Assembly (NCBI GenBank): GCA_965151315.1
Contig: CBCTZG010000058.1
Coordinates: 1-16,973, forward strand
Length of the DNA stretch: 16,973 nt
Source of the DNA: Avimonoglobus sp965151315
GTDB lineage: Bacteria > Bacillota > Clostridia > UBA1381
Reading direction: 5' to 3'
Shown: positions 1-6,414 of the stretch, one piece after another
How positions within the stretch are numbered: the first letter of the stretch is position 1
Layout of the letters: every line of letters begins with the position of its first letter
Translations under genes and position numbers: made by a program
Notes under the pieces: generated by a model
What the model saw: the letters and a program-made list of their open reading frames with translations, nothing else
Told to the model about the DNA's origin: nothing
Databases searched by the model: none

Positions 1-195
1 CGCCGCAGATTTAAACATCACAGCCTTCAATACACCCCCTTCATCCTTTAAGGTGATGTACATATGGCCGGAATAATGCAGCTTAAAATTTGAGATCTCG
101 CCCTTGATCCAAATATCATTCAGCAAAATATTGGTGTCCAAAACCTTCTTCACATATCCGTTGATCTGCGAAACTGTCGCAATCCTGGGTCCCAT
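1..195 (-). CDS. xseA: Exodeoxyribonuclease VII large subunit, N-terminal part (partial)
   Basis: The first 65 codons of the large subunit of exonuclease VII, which with XseB degrades single-stranded DNA to short oligonucleotides; the gene runs out of the window at base 1. The translation starts MGPRIATVSQINGYVKKVLD and continues with WIKGEISNF and GHMYITLKDEGG, the typical N-terminal OB-fold of XseA that binds single-stranded DNA. The ATG at 195 has a well-placed AAAGGAG six bases upstream. It lies 29 bases after the nusB stop, so the two genes very probably share a transcript, as is common in Firmicutes. The catalytic part is not visible, so integrity of the whole gene cannot be judged. Confidence 0.93.
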   Translation of the reverse strand, partial: MGPRIATVSQINGYVKKVLDTNILLNDIWIKGEISNFKLHYSGHMYITLKDEGGVLKAVMFKSAA

Positions 196-224
196 TATTT
201 TCTCCTTTATCCAAAAGCCTGCCG

Positions 225-644
225 CTATGCCTTTTGTCTCCGGCAAAAGCCTCCCAATACGCCGTTGACAAACGCGGAATTATCCGGCTCGTCGTATTTC
301 TTTTCCAATTCTATAGCCTCGTTGATCGCCACCTTGTGGGGTACGTCCTCTACATATTTGATCTCATAGATAGCAACCTTTAAAACCGCCAGCGCCACCT
401 TAGAAACCCGGCTTAAAGTCCACCGCTGGCTCAGATTCGCCTGGATATCCGCCTCCAGCTCCTGTTTTTTTTCAAATACGCCATACACAACGTGCCGGAT
501 ATATTCGATATTATCCACGGATTTTGGCCGATTTGCAAGCATTTCCTGGATCAAAAATTCAATATCATCATGATTGGTTTCCAGCTGAAATACCAGCTTG
601 AACGCTTCCGCTCTCGCCTCGCTCCGGGATTGTTTTTTCCGCAT
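225..644 (-). CDS. nusB: Transcription antitermination factor NusB
   Basis: NusB binds the boxA RNA element with NusE (S10) and supports antitermination, chiefly of rRNA operons. The protein is about 139 residues, the usual NusB length. It begins MRKKQSRSEAREAFK-like (actually MRKKQSRSEARAEAFKLVFQ) and ends with the family signature around PHKVAINEAIELEKKYDEPD and SAFVNGVLGG. The frame extends upstream to a GTG at 701, but the probable promoter (-10 box 711-716) would place the transcript start at about 704, almost on that GTG. The ATG at 644, where NusB homology begins, is therefore preferred. Its ribosome site (GGGTGTGG) is weak. Downstream it is followed by xseA in the same direction. Confidence 0.93.
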   Translation of the reverse strand: MRKKQSRSEARAEAFKLVFQLETNHDDIEFLIQEMLANRPKSVDNIEYIRHVVYGVFEKKQELEADIQANLSQRWTLSRVSKVALAVLKVAIYEIKYVEDVPHKVAINEAIELEKKYDEPDNSAFVNGVLGGFCRRQKA

Positions 645-710
645 AACCACACCCGCTTCCCGTAAAAACTCCGTTTTCCCCGGTATGCCGTCGGAAAACA
701 CTATGGAATC

Positions 711-739
711 ATTATACCTTATATTGGTTAAAAAGGCAA
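711..739 (-). promoter_or_regulatory. Probable sigma-A promoter of nusB-xseA
   Basis: On the minus strand the sequence reads TTGCCT (734-739), 17 bases, then TATAAT (711-716). Spacing and -10 are ideal. It lies between the Asp23-gene terminator and nusB, and predicts a leader of about 60 bases before the ATG at 644. Seen by eye only. Confidence 0.72.
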
Positions 740-1282
740 GTTATTTTCACAAATTATCCCGTGTGCAAAAAGCGGGACAGCTCCGCCGTCCCGCTTTTCA
801 TTATACCTCAGTTTCCGCATCTTCCGGAATTTCCTCGATCTCCGTTTCCTCGACGATAATTTCCTCCTCCGCTTCCTGATCCGCAGCGTCCTGTTTTTCC
901 GCTTCCTTTTCCTTTTCTTTCGCGAAGCTGATGCCGTCAACATGGATTCTACGCTATTTTTCACATTCTCCTGCACTTCCCAGGCAAGCTCCGGAATCCG
1001 GACCCCATAATCGACCACAATATATACATCAATGGTGGTGCCCGCTTCGGTCATTTCTACCTTTACGCCCCGAGTTGGGCTCTTCTTTGTGCCCAGGATT
1101 TCCGCAATACCGCCTGCAAAGGACGTGCACATACTGGCTACGCCTTGGATTTCCATCGTAGCAATTCCGGCGATCGTGGCGATCACATCCACAGCGATTT
1201 TGATATTCCCGATCGTTTCCTCCTGAGCCGGAATCTCGGCAACTTCTTCTATCACATTATTGTTCATTGTATTTTCATCCAT
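728..1282 (-). CDS. Asp23/Gls24 family envelope stress protein with frameshifted C-terminus
   Basis: A member of the Asp23/Gls24 (YqhY-like) family, often encoded between spoIIIAH and nusB in Firmicutes. Residues about 21-116 match the family: IGNIKIAVDVIATIAGIA, a GVASM segment, GVKVEM, and IVVDYGVRIPELAWEVQENV. The ATG at 1282 follows a perfect GAGGAGG site. After VESM (codon at 941-943) the frame as sequenced becomes an improbable Arg/Lys-rich run, translates the terminator at 768-798, and stops at 728 inside the nusB promoter. A different frame from 941 gives a sensible acidic tail ending at the TAA at 801. The family motif normally following VESM (TGLxVxxVNVHV) is also missing. A deletion of 3n+1 bases around 941 is therefore likely, real or an assembly error. 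The first 116 residues are certain family members; the C-terminus as translated is doubtful. Confidence 0.85.
   Translation of the reverse strand: MDENTMNNNVIEEVAEIPAQEETIGNIKIAVDVIATIAGIATMEIQGVASMCTSFAGGIAEILGTKKSPTRGVKVEMTEAGTTIDVYIVVDYGVRIPELAWEVQENVKNSVESMLTASASRKKRKRKRKNRTLRIRKRRRKLSSRKRRSRKFRKMRKLRYNEKRDGGAVPLFAHGIICENNLPF
768..798 (-). terminator. Rho-independent terminator after the Asp23-family gene
   Basis: An 11-bp perfect stem, AAAAGCGGGAC (768-778) against GTCCCGCTTTT (788-798), with a 9-base loop that can itself pair (GC/GC). On the minus strand the stem ends in a short T run. It sits directly after the TAA at 801-803, which is the stop of the expected acidic tail of the Asp23 protein, and before the nusB promoter. 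Confidence 0.78.
801..941 (-). other. Out-of-frame acidic tail of the Asp23-family gene
   Basis: Read from 941, the minus strand gives 46 codons beginning VDGISFAKEKEKEAEKQDAA and continuing almost entirely with Glu, Asp, Ile and Val, ending AETEV and TAA at 801-803, immediately before the terminator hairpin. VxGISF plus charged residues is how Asp23-family proteins resume after their VNVHV strand, so this is the expected C-terminus. It is displaced one frame from the annotated ORF, which implies 3n+1 missing bases near 941. Confidence 0.75.
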
Positions 1283-1314
1283 GGTAAATTCCTCCTCAAC
1301 AAGCTGTTTTTCTC

Positions 1315-1343
1315 ATTATATCAAACTTAGCATGAAACTTCAA
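1315..1343 (-). promoter_or_regulatory. Probable sigma-A promoter of the Asp23-family gene
   Basis: The minus strand carries TTGAAG (1338-1343), 17 bases, then TATAAT (1315-1320), in the gap between spoIIIAH and the Asp23-family gene and about 33 bases before its ATG. It would give vegetative expression independent of the sporulation operon upstream. No hairpin terminator is visible between spoIIIAH and this promoter, so read-through from spoIIIA is possible. Confidence 0.72.
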
Positions 1344-1370
1344 CTCTTATTATGCACTTTTATCAAAATT

Positions 1371-1985
1371 TTATTGGACTTGCACAATTTTTATATTTTT
1401 TCCGCTGATTCCAAGCTGTTCCGTGGCAATATCCTTAATCTTGGCTACATCTTCGTCGGAAAAATTATCCTTTTTTACAACAATGCTGACTTCTTCCCCA
1501 TCGATATAAACAGAGATATCCGGATACCCTTTGGCTTTGGCGATATTTTCAATAACTGTCTCCTTTTCCACGTTGCTGGCCATAGCCAGGATCTGGGCCT
1601 GGGCCTGTTGGCGGGTATCCTGGTCGAAGCTTTCATTGGCCGCCGTTTGGTTCAAGATTTCCAGCGCCTTAGAGCGGGAATTCTCTTTTTCCAGCCGGGC
1701 CTCTACAAAATAGTCGCCTTCAGCGGCGTTGGTTTCTTCCGCCTGCTGTTCTTCACCGTTTTCCTGGGCTGCCTGCTCTTCCGGATTTTCACCTTTATTT
1801 TCTTCGACATCTTCCTTATGGGAATTTACATACTGGGCCTCACCTAATTTTTTCCCGGTTTCAATATAGCTTTCACCGTCGGTCACCTGAATGGTATCCT
1901 GATAGGACCAATTCAAATACCCCGCCACGCCAATCAGTACCACCAGCGCCGCCGCAACAATCTCTTTCCTTTTCAATACCATCAT
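1371..1985 (-). CDS. spoIIIAH: Stage III sporulation protein AH
   Basis: SpoIIIAH is the mother-cell membrane protein whose outer domain binds SpoIIQ of the forespore, forming the channel (A-Q complex) that links both cells during engulfment. This 204-residue protein has a short basic N-terminus, one membrane segment (about residues 7-25), a Glu/Gln-rich linker (about 50-85), and a C-terminal YscJ/FliF-like ring-building domain with LGEAQYVNS-type residues near the start and AIKD/ATEQLGISGKNIKIVQVQ-like text at the end. The ATG at 1985 has AGGAGG eight bases upstream. It is the last gene of the operon, 12 bases after spoIIIAG. Length is near that of the Bacillus protein (about 218). Confidence 0.93.
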   Translation of the reverse strand: MMVLKRKEIVAAALVVLIGVAGYLNWSYQDTIQVTDGESYIETGKKLGEAQYVNSHKEDVEENKGENPEEQAAQENGEEQQAEETNAAEGDYFVEARLEKENSRSKALEILNQTAANESFDQDTRQQAQAQILAMASNVEKETVIENIAKAKGYPDISVYIDGEEVSIVVKKDNFSDEDVAKIKDIATEQLGISGKNIKIVQVQ

Positions 1986-1997
1986 TTCCTGTTCCTC

Positions 1998-2495
1998 CTA
2001 ATCATTTTTTTCCAGCACACATACCTTGTGCACCGCTACGTCTAAAGCCGTCGTAACCGCGTCCTGGATCTCTTTTTTGACTGTTATATTTCCCGCACCT
2101 TCGGCGACCACCACCACTCCTTTCACCTTTGGGTAAAGATTTTTCAATACTACAGGAGCGCCGTCAGACATAACGGCTTTCTGATTTATGCTGGCTTCTT
2201 CTCCGGAATCCTTTTTGTTATTTTCCTCCTGGGTCTCATAGGCCAGTGCCTTTTCCGTATCGGAATAGTAAGTGACCATCACCTCGACCTCGCCAACGCC
2301 CCGGATCTTCCCGATAATTTCCTTTAAATCTGCTTCCTCAGAAAATTCTTCCGCAGGCGCGGGCTTTTCCTCTTTTTTACCAGGAAGGCTTCCGGCAAAC
2401 AGCATAAATACAACCCCTATCAATATTATTATGTATATATACTTGCTGTTCAAGATATTCATTCTTTTGAATAAATTTCCCATTTTTTCATGCAT
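1998..2495 (-). CDS. spoIIIAG: Stage III sporulation protein AG
   Basis: SpoIIIAG forms a large multimeric ring in the space between mother cell and forespore, part of the A-Q channel. The protein has 165 residues: a short cytoplasmic N-terminus, one membrane helix (about 19-36, YIYIIILIGVVFMLFAG), a Lys/Glu/Pro-rich stretch, then the ring domain with LKEIIGKIRGVGEVEVMVTY and LYPKVKGVVVVAEGAGN, both characteristic. It is shorter than the Bacillus protein (about 229 residues). The ATG at 2495 overlaps the end of spoIIIAF by eight bases and has GGGAGG nine bases upstream; the ATG four codons later is an alternative. Confidence 0.93.
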   Translation of the reverse strand: MHEKMGNLFKRMNILNSKYIYIIILIGVVFMLFAGSLPGKKEEKPAPAEEFSEEADLKEIIGKIRGVGEVEVMVTYYSDTEKALAYETQEENNKKDSGEEASINQKAVMSDGAPVVLKNLYPKVKGVVVVAEGAGNITVKKEIQDAVTTALDVAVHKVCVLEKND

Positions 2496-2934
2496 GGATG
2501 ATTACCTCCCGGACGTCATACACTTCCTGCATCCGCTCTTTGACCCCAGCAGGCAGGTCTTTCCCGGTGATTTCCATGGTTTTCACATACTCAATTCTGT
2601 ATTCCGCGTCTGTCTGCACACTGACCCGGACCTGCACCGCGATCCCAAACTCATCCAATATCCGCTGAGCCGCGTCCTGCGCGATCCGCAGCTCCAACTC
2701 TTCCGCAACCCGCCGGCCAGTATCCTGCTGGCCTTCCTCGATCACCGTTTCCTCCAGCTGAAAATCCCGCAAAAGGTCAATATCCCGCAGCTTGGCGACT
2801 GGGGCAATGATTACAGAAATGACGATCAGCCCTGTAATCATCCGTACATATTTCCGCCAGCTCTTGGGCAGGATCAAATCCGAAAACACAGACAAAAGGG
2901 CTGCCCCCATAATTGTTATAATATACGCTTTCAT
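2488..2934 (-). CDS. spoIIIAF: Stage III sporulation protein AF
   Basis: A membrane component of the mother-cell SpoIIIA complex. The 148-residue protein has two membrane helices at the N-terminus (about 3-21 and 31-48), separated by the typical PKSWRKYVRMITGLIVI segment, then a soluble domain that ends in the ring-building type fold (IAVQVRVSVQTDAEYRIEYV, EVYDVREVIIHA). It is clearly shorter than the Bacillus protein (about 206), mainly in the region after the membrane helices. The ATG at 2934 has AAGGAG seven bases upstream and lies 12 bases after spoIIIAE; the stop overlaps the start of spoIIIAG, suggesting coupled translation. Confidence 0.92.
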   Translation of the reverse strand: MKAYIITIMGAALLSVFSDLILPKSWRKYVRMITGLIVISVIIAPVAKLRDIDLLRDFQLEETVIEEGQQDTGRRVAEELELRIAQDAAQRILDEFGIAVQVRVSVQTDAEYRIEYVKTMEITGKDLPAGVKERMQEVYDVREVIIHA

Positions 2935-2946
2935 TGCTTTGCTCCT

Positions 2947-4008
2947 TTACGCGTTGGTGGCGCCCACCATAATACCGATACAAATGATAAACAGCATGGC
3001 CGTGGTGATCACCATAGCAAAAATCGTGACGACCGATCCGGTCACGTCGCTGACCATATCTGTCATCCGCTTATCTGTCAGCGGTTCAATGGCTGCCGCC
3101 GCCAGCTTCAGCATCAGAATCATCACCCCAATTTTCAGAATAGGAACTAAGGCTATGGCGCAGACCGCCACCATCCCGGCTACGCCGGCGGCGTTTTTGA
3201 CCAGCCGGGTACCGTTTAAAACCGTTTCTACTGTATCTGATAATAGTCCGCCGACCACCGGCACCAGGCTTCCTACAGCAAATTTGACCGCCTTCAGCTT
3301 GACGCCGTCTAAGACCGGGGCGCTAAAGCCATATATCGCCGTAATACTGGTGAATATAGTAAGCACCGCGGTTAAAATCCATTTTGCCAGCGACCGGATT
3401 AAGGCGTTAAATTTCGTGATCTGCACCTTGGCGCTGATATTATTTACGATCCCCAGCACCGCACCTAAATACACCAGGGGTACAATACATTTATCAACCA
3501 CAAAGGTAATCACATACACAGCACCGGACAGTACCGGATTAAACACCGCCGCCGATGTGACCGCGCCGCCGGAAACCATCAGGATGGTAAATAGAGGCGC
3601 CAGCTTTGTAATAAATTCCGAAAGCTGATGGATTACCTCCACACCATAGCCAACGGTAATCGAAAAAATCTGCACAACCGCAGCAGTCATCAGGGTAAAA
3701 CAAGCAAAAAACGCTGTTTCACTGACGCCGCCCTCACTCAAGGAGGACTGCATGGCATTTAAAACCCCGGACACAGCCGCAATCACCAGCATGCTTACTA
3801 AAATCTCCCGGCTTTGGGTAATCTCTGAAAACAGCTTTTCCAGCCCCATATTGATCAGCTTGACCGGGTCTAGGGTAAATTCCCCCTCTACAACCTGCCG
3901 GGCGGTTTCATTGAATAAATCCTCTCCCGCCAGCGTTGGGCTTTCTTCCGCAAACACCGGCATGCATACCGCAAGCAGCATCCAGACGATCAATAACCAT
4001 TTTTTCAT
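2947..4008 (-). CDS. spoIIIAE: Stage III sporulation protein AE
   Basis: SpoIIIAE is a multi-pass membrane protein of the A-Q channel, thought to form its membrane gate. The 353-residue protein starts with a signal peptide (MKKWLLIVWMLLAVCMPVFA), then a short outer segment and about seven or eight hydrophobic helices from residue 70 on. Family-typical stretches include APLFTILMVSGGAVTSAAVFNP, VSSVLGIVNN-like text (LGAVLGIVNNISAKVQITKF), KAVKFAVGSLVPVVGGLLSDT and LKLAAAAIEPL. The shorter length compared with Bacillus (about 399) comes from the N-terminal outer segment. The ATG at 4008 has AGGAG eight bases upstream and follows spoIIIAD by 15 bases. Confidence 0.94.
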   Translation of the reverse strand: MKKWLLIVWMLLAVCMPVFAEESPTLAGEDLFNETARQVVEGEFTLDPVKLINMGLEKLFSEITQSREILVSMLVIAAVSGVLNAMQSSLSEGGVSETAFFACFTLMTAAVVQIFSITVGYGVEVIHQLSEFITKLAPLFTILMVSGGAVTSAAVFNPVLSGAVYVITFVVDKCIVPLVYLGAVLGIVNNISAKVQITKFNALIRSLAKWILTAVLTIFTSITAIYGFSAPVLDGVKLKAVKFAVGSLVPVVGGLLSDTVETVLNGTRLVKNAAGVAGMVAVCAIALVPILKIGVMILMLKLAAAAIEPLTDKRMTDMVSDVTGSVVTIFAMVITTAMLFIICIGIMVGATNA

Positions 4009-4023
4009 TTGCAGCTCTCCTAC

Positions 4024-4416
4024 CTAAAAATCAGCCAGGGTTTTGATTACGATATCCAAAAAGCCGGATATGATCGGTACTGCCAAGAGCATTATGCATA
4101 CCTTCCCGGCGAATTCTACCTTCAGCGCAATGGCGCCCTCCCCGCAGTCCTTCAAGAGCTCACTGGCAAACTGGCTGATATACGCGATCCCAATAATTTT
4201 GACTACCAGCTTGAAATACCGCATATCAATCCCACTTTTTTCCATAATTTCCCCAAAAGCCTCTATCATCTGCGACAGGCTGTCCACTGTAAAAAACAGC
4301 ACCATTACGCCGGCGGCAATCCCGATTAAAACTGCCAGCTCCGGCCGGTACGGCCTGAGCGTCATGGCCAGCACCGCTCCCACTACCGCAATGGCGATGA
4401 TTTGAAAAATATCCAT
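4024..4416 (-). CDS. spoIIIAD: Stage III sporulation protein AD
   Basis: A small integral membrane protein of the SpoIIIA complex, 130 residues, close to the family length (about 133). Four hydrophobic helices are visible, with the conserved segments LRPYRPELAVLIGIAAGVMV and YFKLVVKIIGIAYISQFASE, the latter followed by a DCGEGAIALKVEFAGKV loop that is typical of the family. AC and AD are related in sequence and probably sit together in the membrane. The ATG at 4416 has AAGGAGG five bases upstream, and the gene begins 23 bases after the spoIIIAC stop. Confidence 0.94.
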   Translation of the reverse strand: MDIFQIIAIAVVGAVLAMTLRPYRPELAVLIGIAAGVMVLFFTVDSLSQMIEAFGEIMEKSGIDMRYFKLVVKIIGIAYISQFASELLKDCGEGAIALKVEFAGKVCIMLLAVPIISGFLDIVIKTLADF

Positions 4417-4439
4417 AGTAGCCTCCTTATCCGCTGAGG

Positions 4440-4634
4440 CTACAGGTGGAAAATATTCTTGATCGTTTCAAACAAATCTCCAATTTCGCTGGTCAGCATA
4501 AACAATACGACCACAAGCCCGGCAATGGTCGTCAAAAGCGCCTGCTCCTCCCGGCCCGACCGAACTAGAAGCTGGTTTAAAACCGCCACCACAATACCTA
4601 CGCCGGCGATTTGAAATATCAAATCTACATTCAT
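4440..4634 (-). CDS. spoIIIAC: Stage III sporulation protein AC
   Basis: A 64-residue membrane protein of the SpoIIIA complex with two helices (about 5-25 and 33-52). The family pattern MNVDLIFQIAGVGIVVAVLN and GREEQALLTTIAGLVVVL is plain, and the length agrees with known SpoIIIAC (about 65-68). The ATG at 4634 has AAAGGAG seven bases upstream, and the gene begins 12 bases after spoIIIAB ends. Position between AB and AD in the operon confirms the call. Confidence 0.94.
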   Translation of the reverse strand: MNVDLIFQIAGVGIVVAVLNQLLVRSGREEQALLTTIAGLVVVLFMLTSEIGDLFETIKNIFHL

Positions 4635-4646
4635 GAAAACGCTCCT

Positions 4647-5153
4647 TTAAAACAGTAAAATCACAAACAAAAGCCCTGCTAACAAACCGCCGGAGCGGTA
4701 AAGCTTTGCCGTTTGCTCATAATCCGCCCGGGCCTGGCCCGCTGCCGCTTCTAAAAGCGCCGAAACCCGGCGGATATTCTTGATCTGGTTTTCCCGGTCA
4801 GTCATCCCCAGTTCCGCCGCCAGCGTTTTTAAAAGATCTGCGTCCTGCTCTGTCAGGCATAACGTCTTTTTCCTGCTGTCCACCGCCTGCTTCCAGGCCT
4901 GTTCCACGCCAACGCTGATAATATCTTCTCCTGCCTGGGCAAACAATCCCGCCGCGTCTACCGTCCGTTCAATCCGCAGGAATGCCTGCTTCAGGCTGTT
5001 TGCGGAAAACGTGATCTCACTTTCCAGCACAGAAAGGGCTGTTTTCAGCCGGATCAGCGACTCCACCCGGCAGGACAGGCTCCTGGCCTTCCAAAGGCCC
5101 GCCATAGTCGCCGCACCCACGATCAGGCCGCTTCCCAGCCATTTAAGCACCAT
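4647..5153 (-). CDS. spoIIIAB: Stage III sporulation protein AB
   Basis: SpoIIIAB is a helical mother-cell protein with membrane segments at both ends that resembles GspF-type secretion components. The 168-residue protein (family about 171) begins MVLKWLGSGLIVGAATMAGL, continues with the characteristic RVESLIRLKTALSVLESEIT and NSLKQAF, and ends with GGLLAGLLFVILLF, a C-terminal membrane helix. The ATG at 5153 overlaps the end of spoIIIAA by 11 bases and uses a GGAGG inside that gene, which implies coupled translation of the ATPase and its partner. Confidence 0.93.
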   Translation of the reverse strand: MVLKWLGSGLIVGAATMAGLWKARSLSCRVESLIRLKTALSVLESEITFSANSLKQAFLRIERTVDAAGLFAQAGEDIISVGVEQAWKQAVDSRKKTLCLTEQDADLLKTLAAELGMTDRENQIKNIRRVSALLEAAAGQARADYEQTAKLYRSGGLLAGLLFVILLF

Positions 5154-6081
5154 GATAAATTTCCTCCACGGTCCCTACCCCGTTTTTCCGGCTAAGGGTA
5201 ATTAGGCAGTCGAAGTGCTCCAAAAGCGCCTTGGCATCTGGCCTTCGGGCCAGCTCCATTCGGTTTTCACTATGTATAGTGGCGATAATCTTTACCCCCG
5301 CATGCATGATTTTTGTAATCGCCGCAATATCCGCTTTACCGCCCAATTCATCCGTAGCGATCACCTCCGGCGACATGCTCCGCAGAAGCATCAGCATAGC
5401 CTGGCTTTTCGGTGCACCCTCCAATACATCACAAGCGTAGCCCAAATCATAGCCCGGATACCCGTTGGTCATGGCCGCGAGCTCGCTTCGTTCGTCCGCG
5501 ACACCGATTTTATGCCCACGCCGGGAAATATTGCGGATAATATCTCGCAAGAGTGTTGTTTTGCCGCATTGCGGCGGGGAGATCAACAGCGTGTTTTGGA
5601 TTTTGCCGCCCGGCATCACGGCATCCATCAACTTGTCCGATATGCCTATCATCTCCCGGGCAACCCGGTAATTCAGTCCGGAAATATTCTTGATATTCGA
5701 AATCATGCCATGATCTACCACTGCCGTCCCCGTGATACCCACCCGGCTGCCGCCGCCGATGGTGATAAATCCATTCCGGATTTCATTTTCCACAGCGTAT
5801 ACAGACGCCTCGCAAATCAGCTCCATCCCTTCTAATATGTCCTGCTTTGTTATACACACGACCTGCTCCGGGCTCTTGGCCAGCATTCCTTTCGAAGTAA
5901 TGAAGTATGCCGCGTCGCAATAATACAGCATTACCGGCCTGCCCTGCCGCAGACGGATCTCTTCCAATCCGTCAAAATCAATTGAATACAGGCAGCGGCG
6001 AATCTTTCTGGGTATGTACTGTAGGATTGGATGATTTTGATAGGCTTGTTCATTGTTAACAATCAGCATTTGTATTCTCAT
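5143..6081 (-). CDS. spoIIIAA: Stage III sporulation protein AA (ATPase)
   Basis: SpoIIIAA is the cytoplasmic ATPase proposed to power the A-Q channel; it resembles secretion ATPases of the type II/IV kind. The 312-residue protein (Bacillus about 307) shows EIRLRQGRPV near residue 41, a Gly-rich GFITIGGGSRVGITG at 104-118, Walker A SPPQCGKTTLL (168-178), an ADERSE motif (195-200), Walker B VIATDELGG (240-248) and ATIHSE (267-272). It is the first gene of an eight-gene operon. The ATG at 6081 has AAAGGA directly against it; the ATG at 6069, four codons later, is nearly as plausible (12 bases from the same site). SpoIIIA operons are under sigma-E in the mother cell, but I could not find a convincing sigma-E box upstream. 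Confidence 0.95.
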   Translation of the reverse strand: MRIQMLIVNNEQAYQNHPILQYIPRKIRRCLYSIDFDGLEEIRLRQGRPVMLYYCDAAYFITSKGMLAKSPEQVVCITKQDILEGMELICEASVYAVENEIRNGFITIGGGSRVGITGTAVVDHGMISNIKNISGLNYRVAREMIGISDKLMDAVMPGGKIQNTLLISPPQCGKTTLLRDIIRNISRRGHKIGVADERSELAAMTNGYPGYDLGYACDVLEGAPKSQAMLMLLRSMSPEVIATDELGGKADIAAITKIMHAGVKIIATIHSENRMELARRPDAKALLEHFDCLITLSRKNGVGTVEEIYHGA

Positions 6082-6128
6082 TCCTTTCTTTTGTTCTCAT
6101 TCTATTAGGCTTTTCCCATTTTTAGAAC

Positions 6129-6179
6129 AAAAAAAAGTATTCCAGAATCCCGCATAGGGGAAGAAATTTTTGGAATACT
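6129..6179 (-). terminator. Terminator-like hairpin upstream of spoIIIAA
   Basis: On the minus strand AGTATTCCA (6171-6179) pairs with TGGAATACT (6136-6144) in a 9-bp stem, followed by eight T (6129-6136). The 26-base loop can pair further (CCCC/GGG around 6149-6160). It lies only about 50 bases before spoIIIAA, so it either ends a short upstream transcript or attenuates entry into the operon. Confidence 0.65.
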
Positions 6180-6182
6180 AAG

Positions 6183-6318
6183 GTTATCTCAAAGGATGGG
6201 AGAATTATGCTTCATGAAATATTTTATTTTGCTTTGCAAAGCCGTCCATCTTTTTCTCCTGGGCTGGATAGTGGATTTTTTCATCCGACGGCTGGATTGC
6301 TGGCTGGAACGGAAAATG
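6183..6318. other. Unassigned stretch between two minus-strand terminators
   Basis: No recognisable gene. On the minus strand there is a 14-codon ORF (6249 to 6205, MDGFAKQNKIFHEA) with AGGAG placed six bases before its ATG; on the plus strand two overlapping frames of 81-89 codons run into the next gene. None resembles a known protein. Because a terminator lies on each side in the same direction, a small RNA or small peptide transcript is possible but unproven. Confidence 0.3.
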
Positions 6319-6321
6319 GAC

Positions 6322-6394
6322 AAAAAAAAGCCACTTTCCAAAAAGACAATCACAGCCTATGGAAGGCTCTGCGAATCGCTATTTGTAAAGTGGC
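6322..6394 (-). terminator. Terminator after the CNNM/CBS-domain gene
   Basis: On the minus strand GCCACTTT (6387-6394) pairs with AAAGTGGC (6330-6337), followed by eight T (6322-6329). The 49-base interior holds a second hairpin, AGCCT/AGGCT (6354-6358 with 6364-6368). It starts about 20 bases after the stop codon at 6415. The branched interior is larger than in a usual terminator. Confidence 0.6.
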
Positions 6395-6414
6395 AGAAAT
6401 GCGAAAAAAACTAT

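Noticed and set aside
645..701. Upstream GTG start for nusB at 701
   Set aside because: It would lie within about three bases of the predicted transcript start and adds 19 residues that do not belong to the family.
1283..1370. Terminator after the spoIIIA operon
   Set aside because: No stem of useful length is present between spoIIIAH and the next gene.
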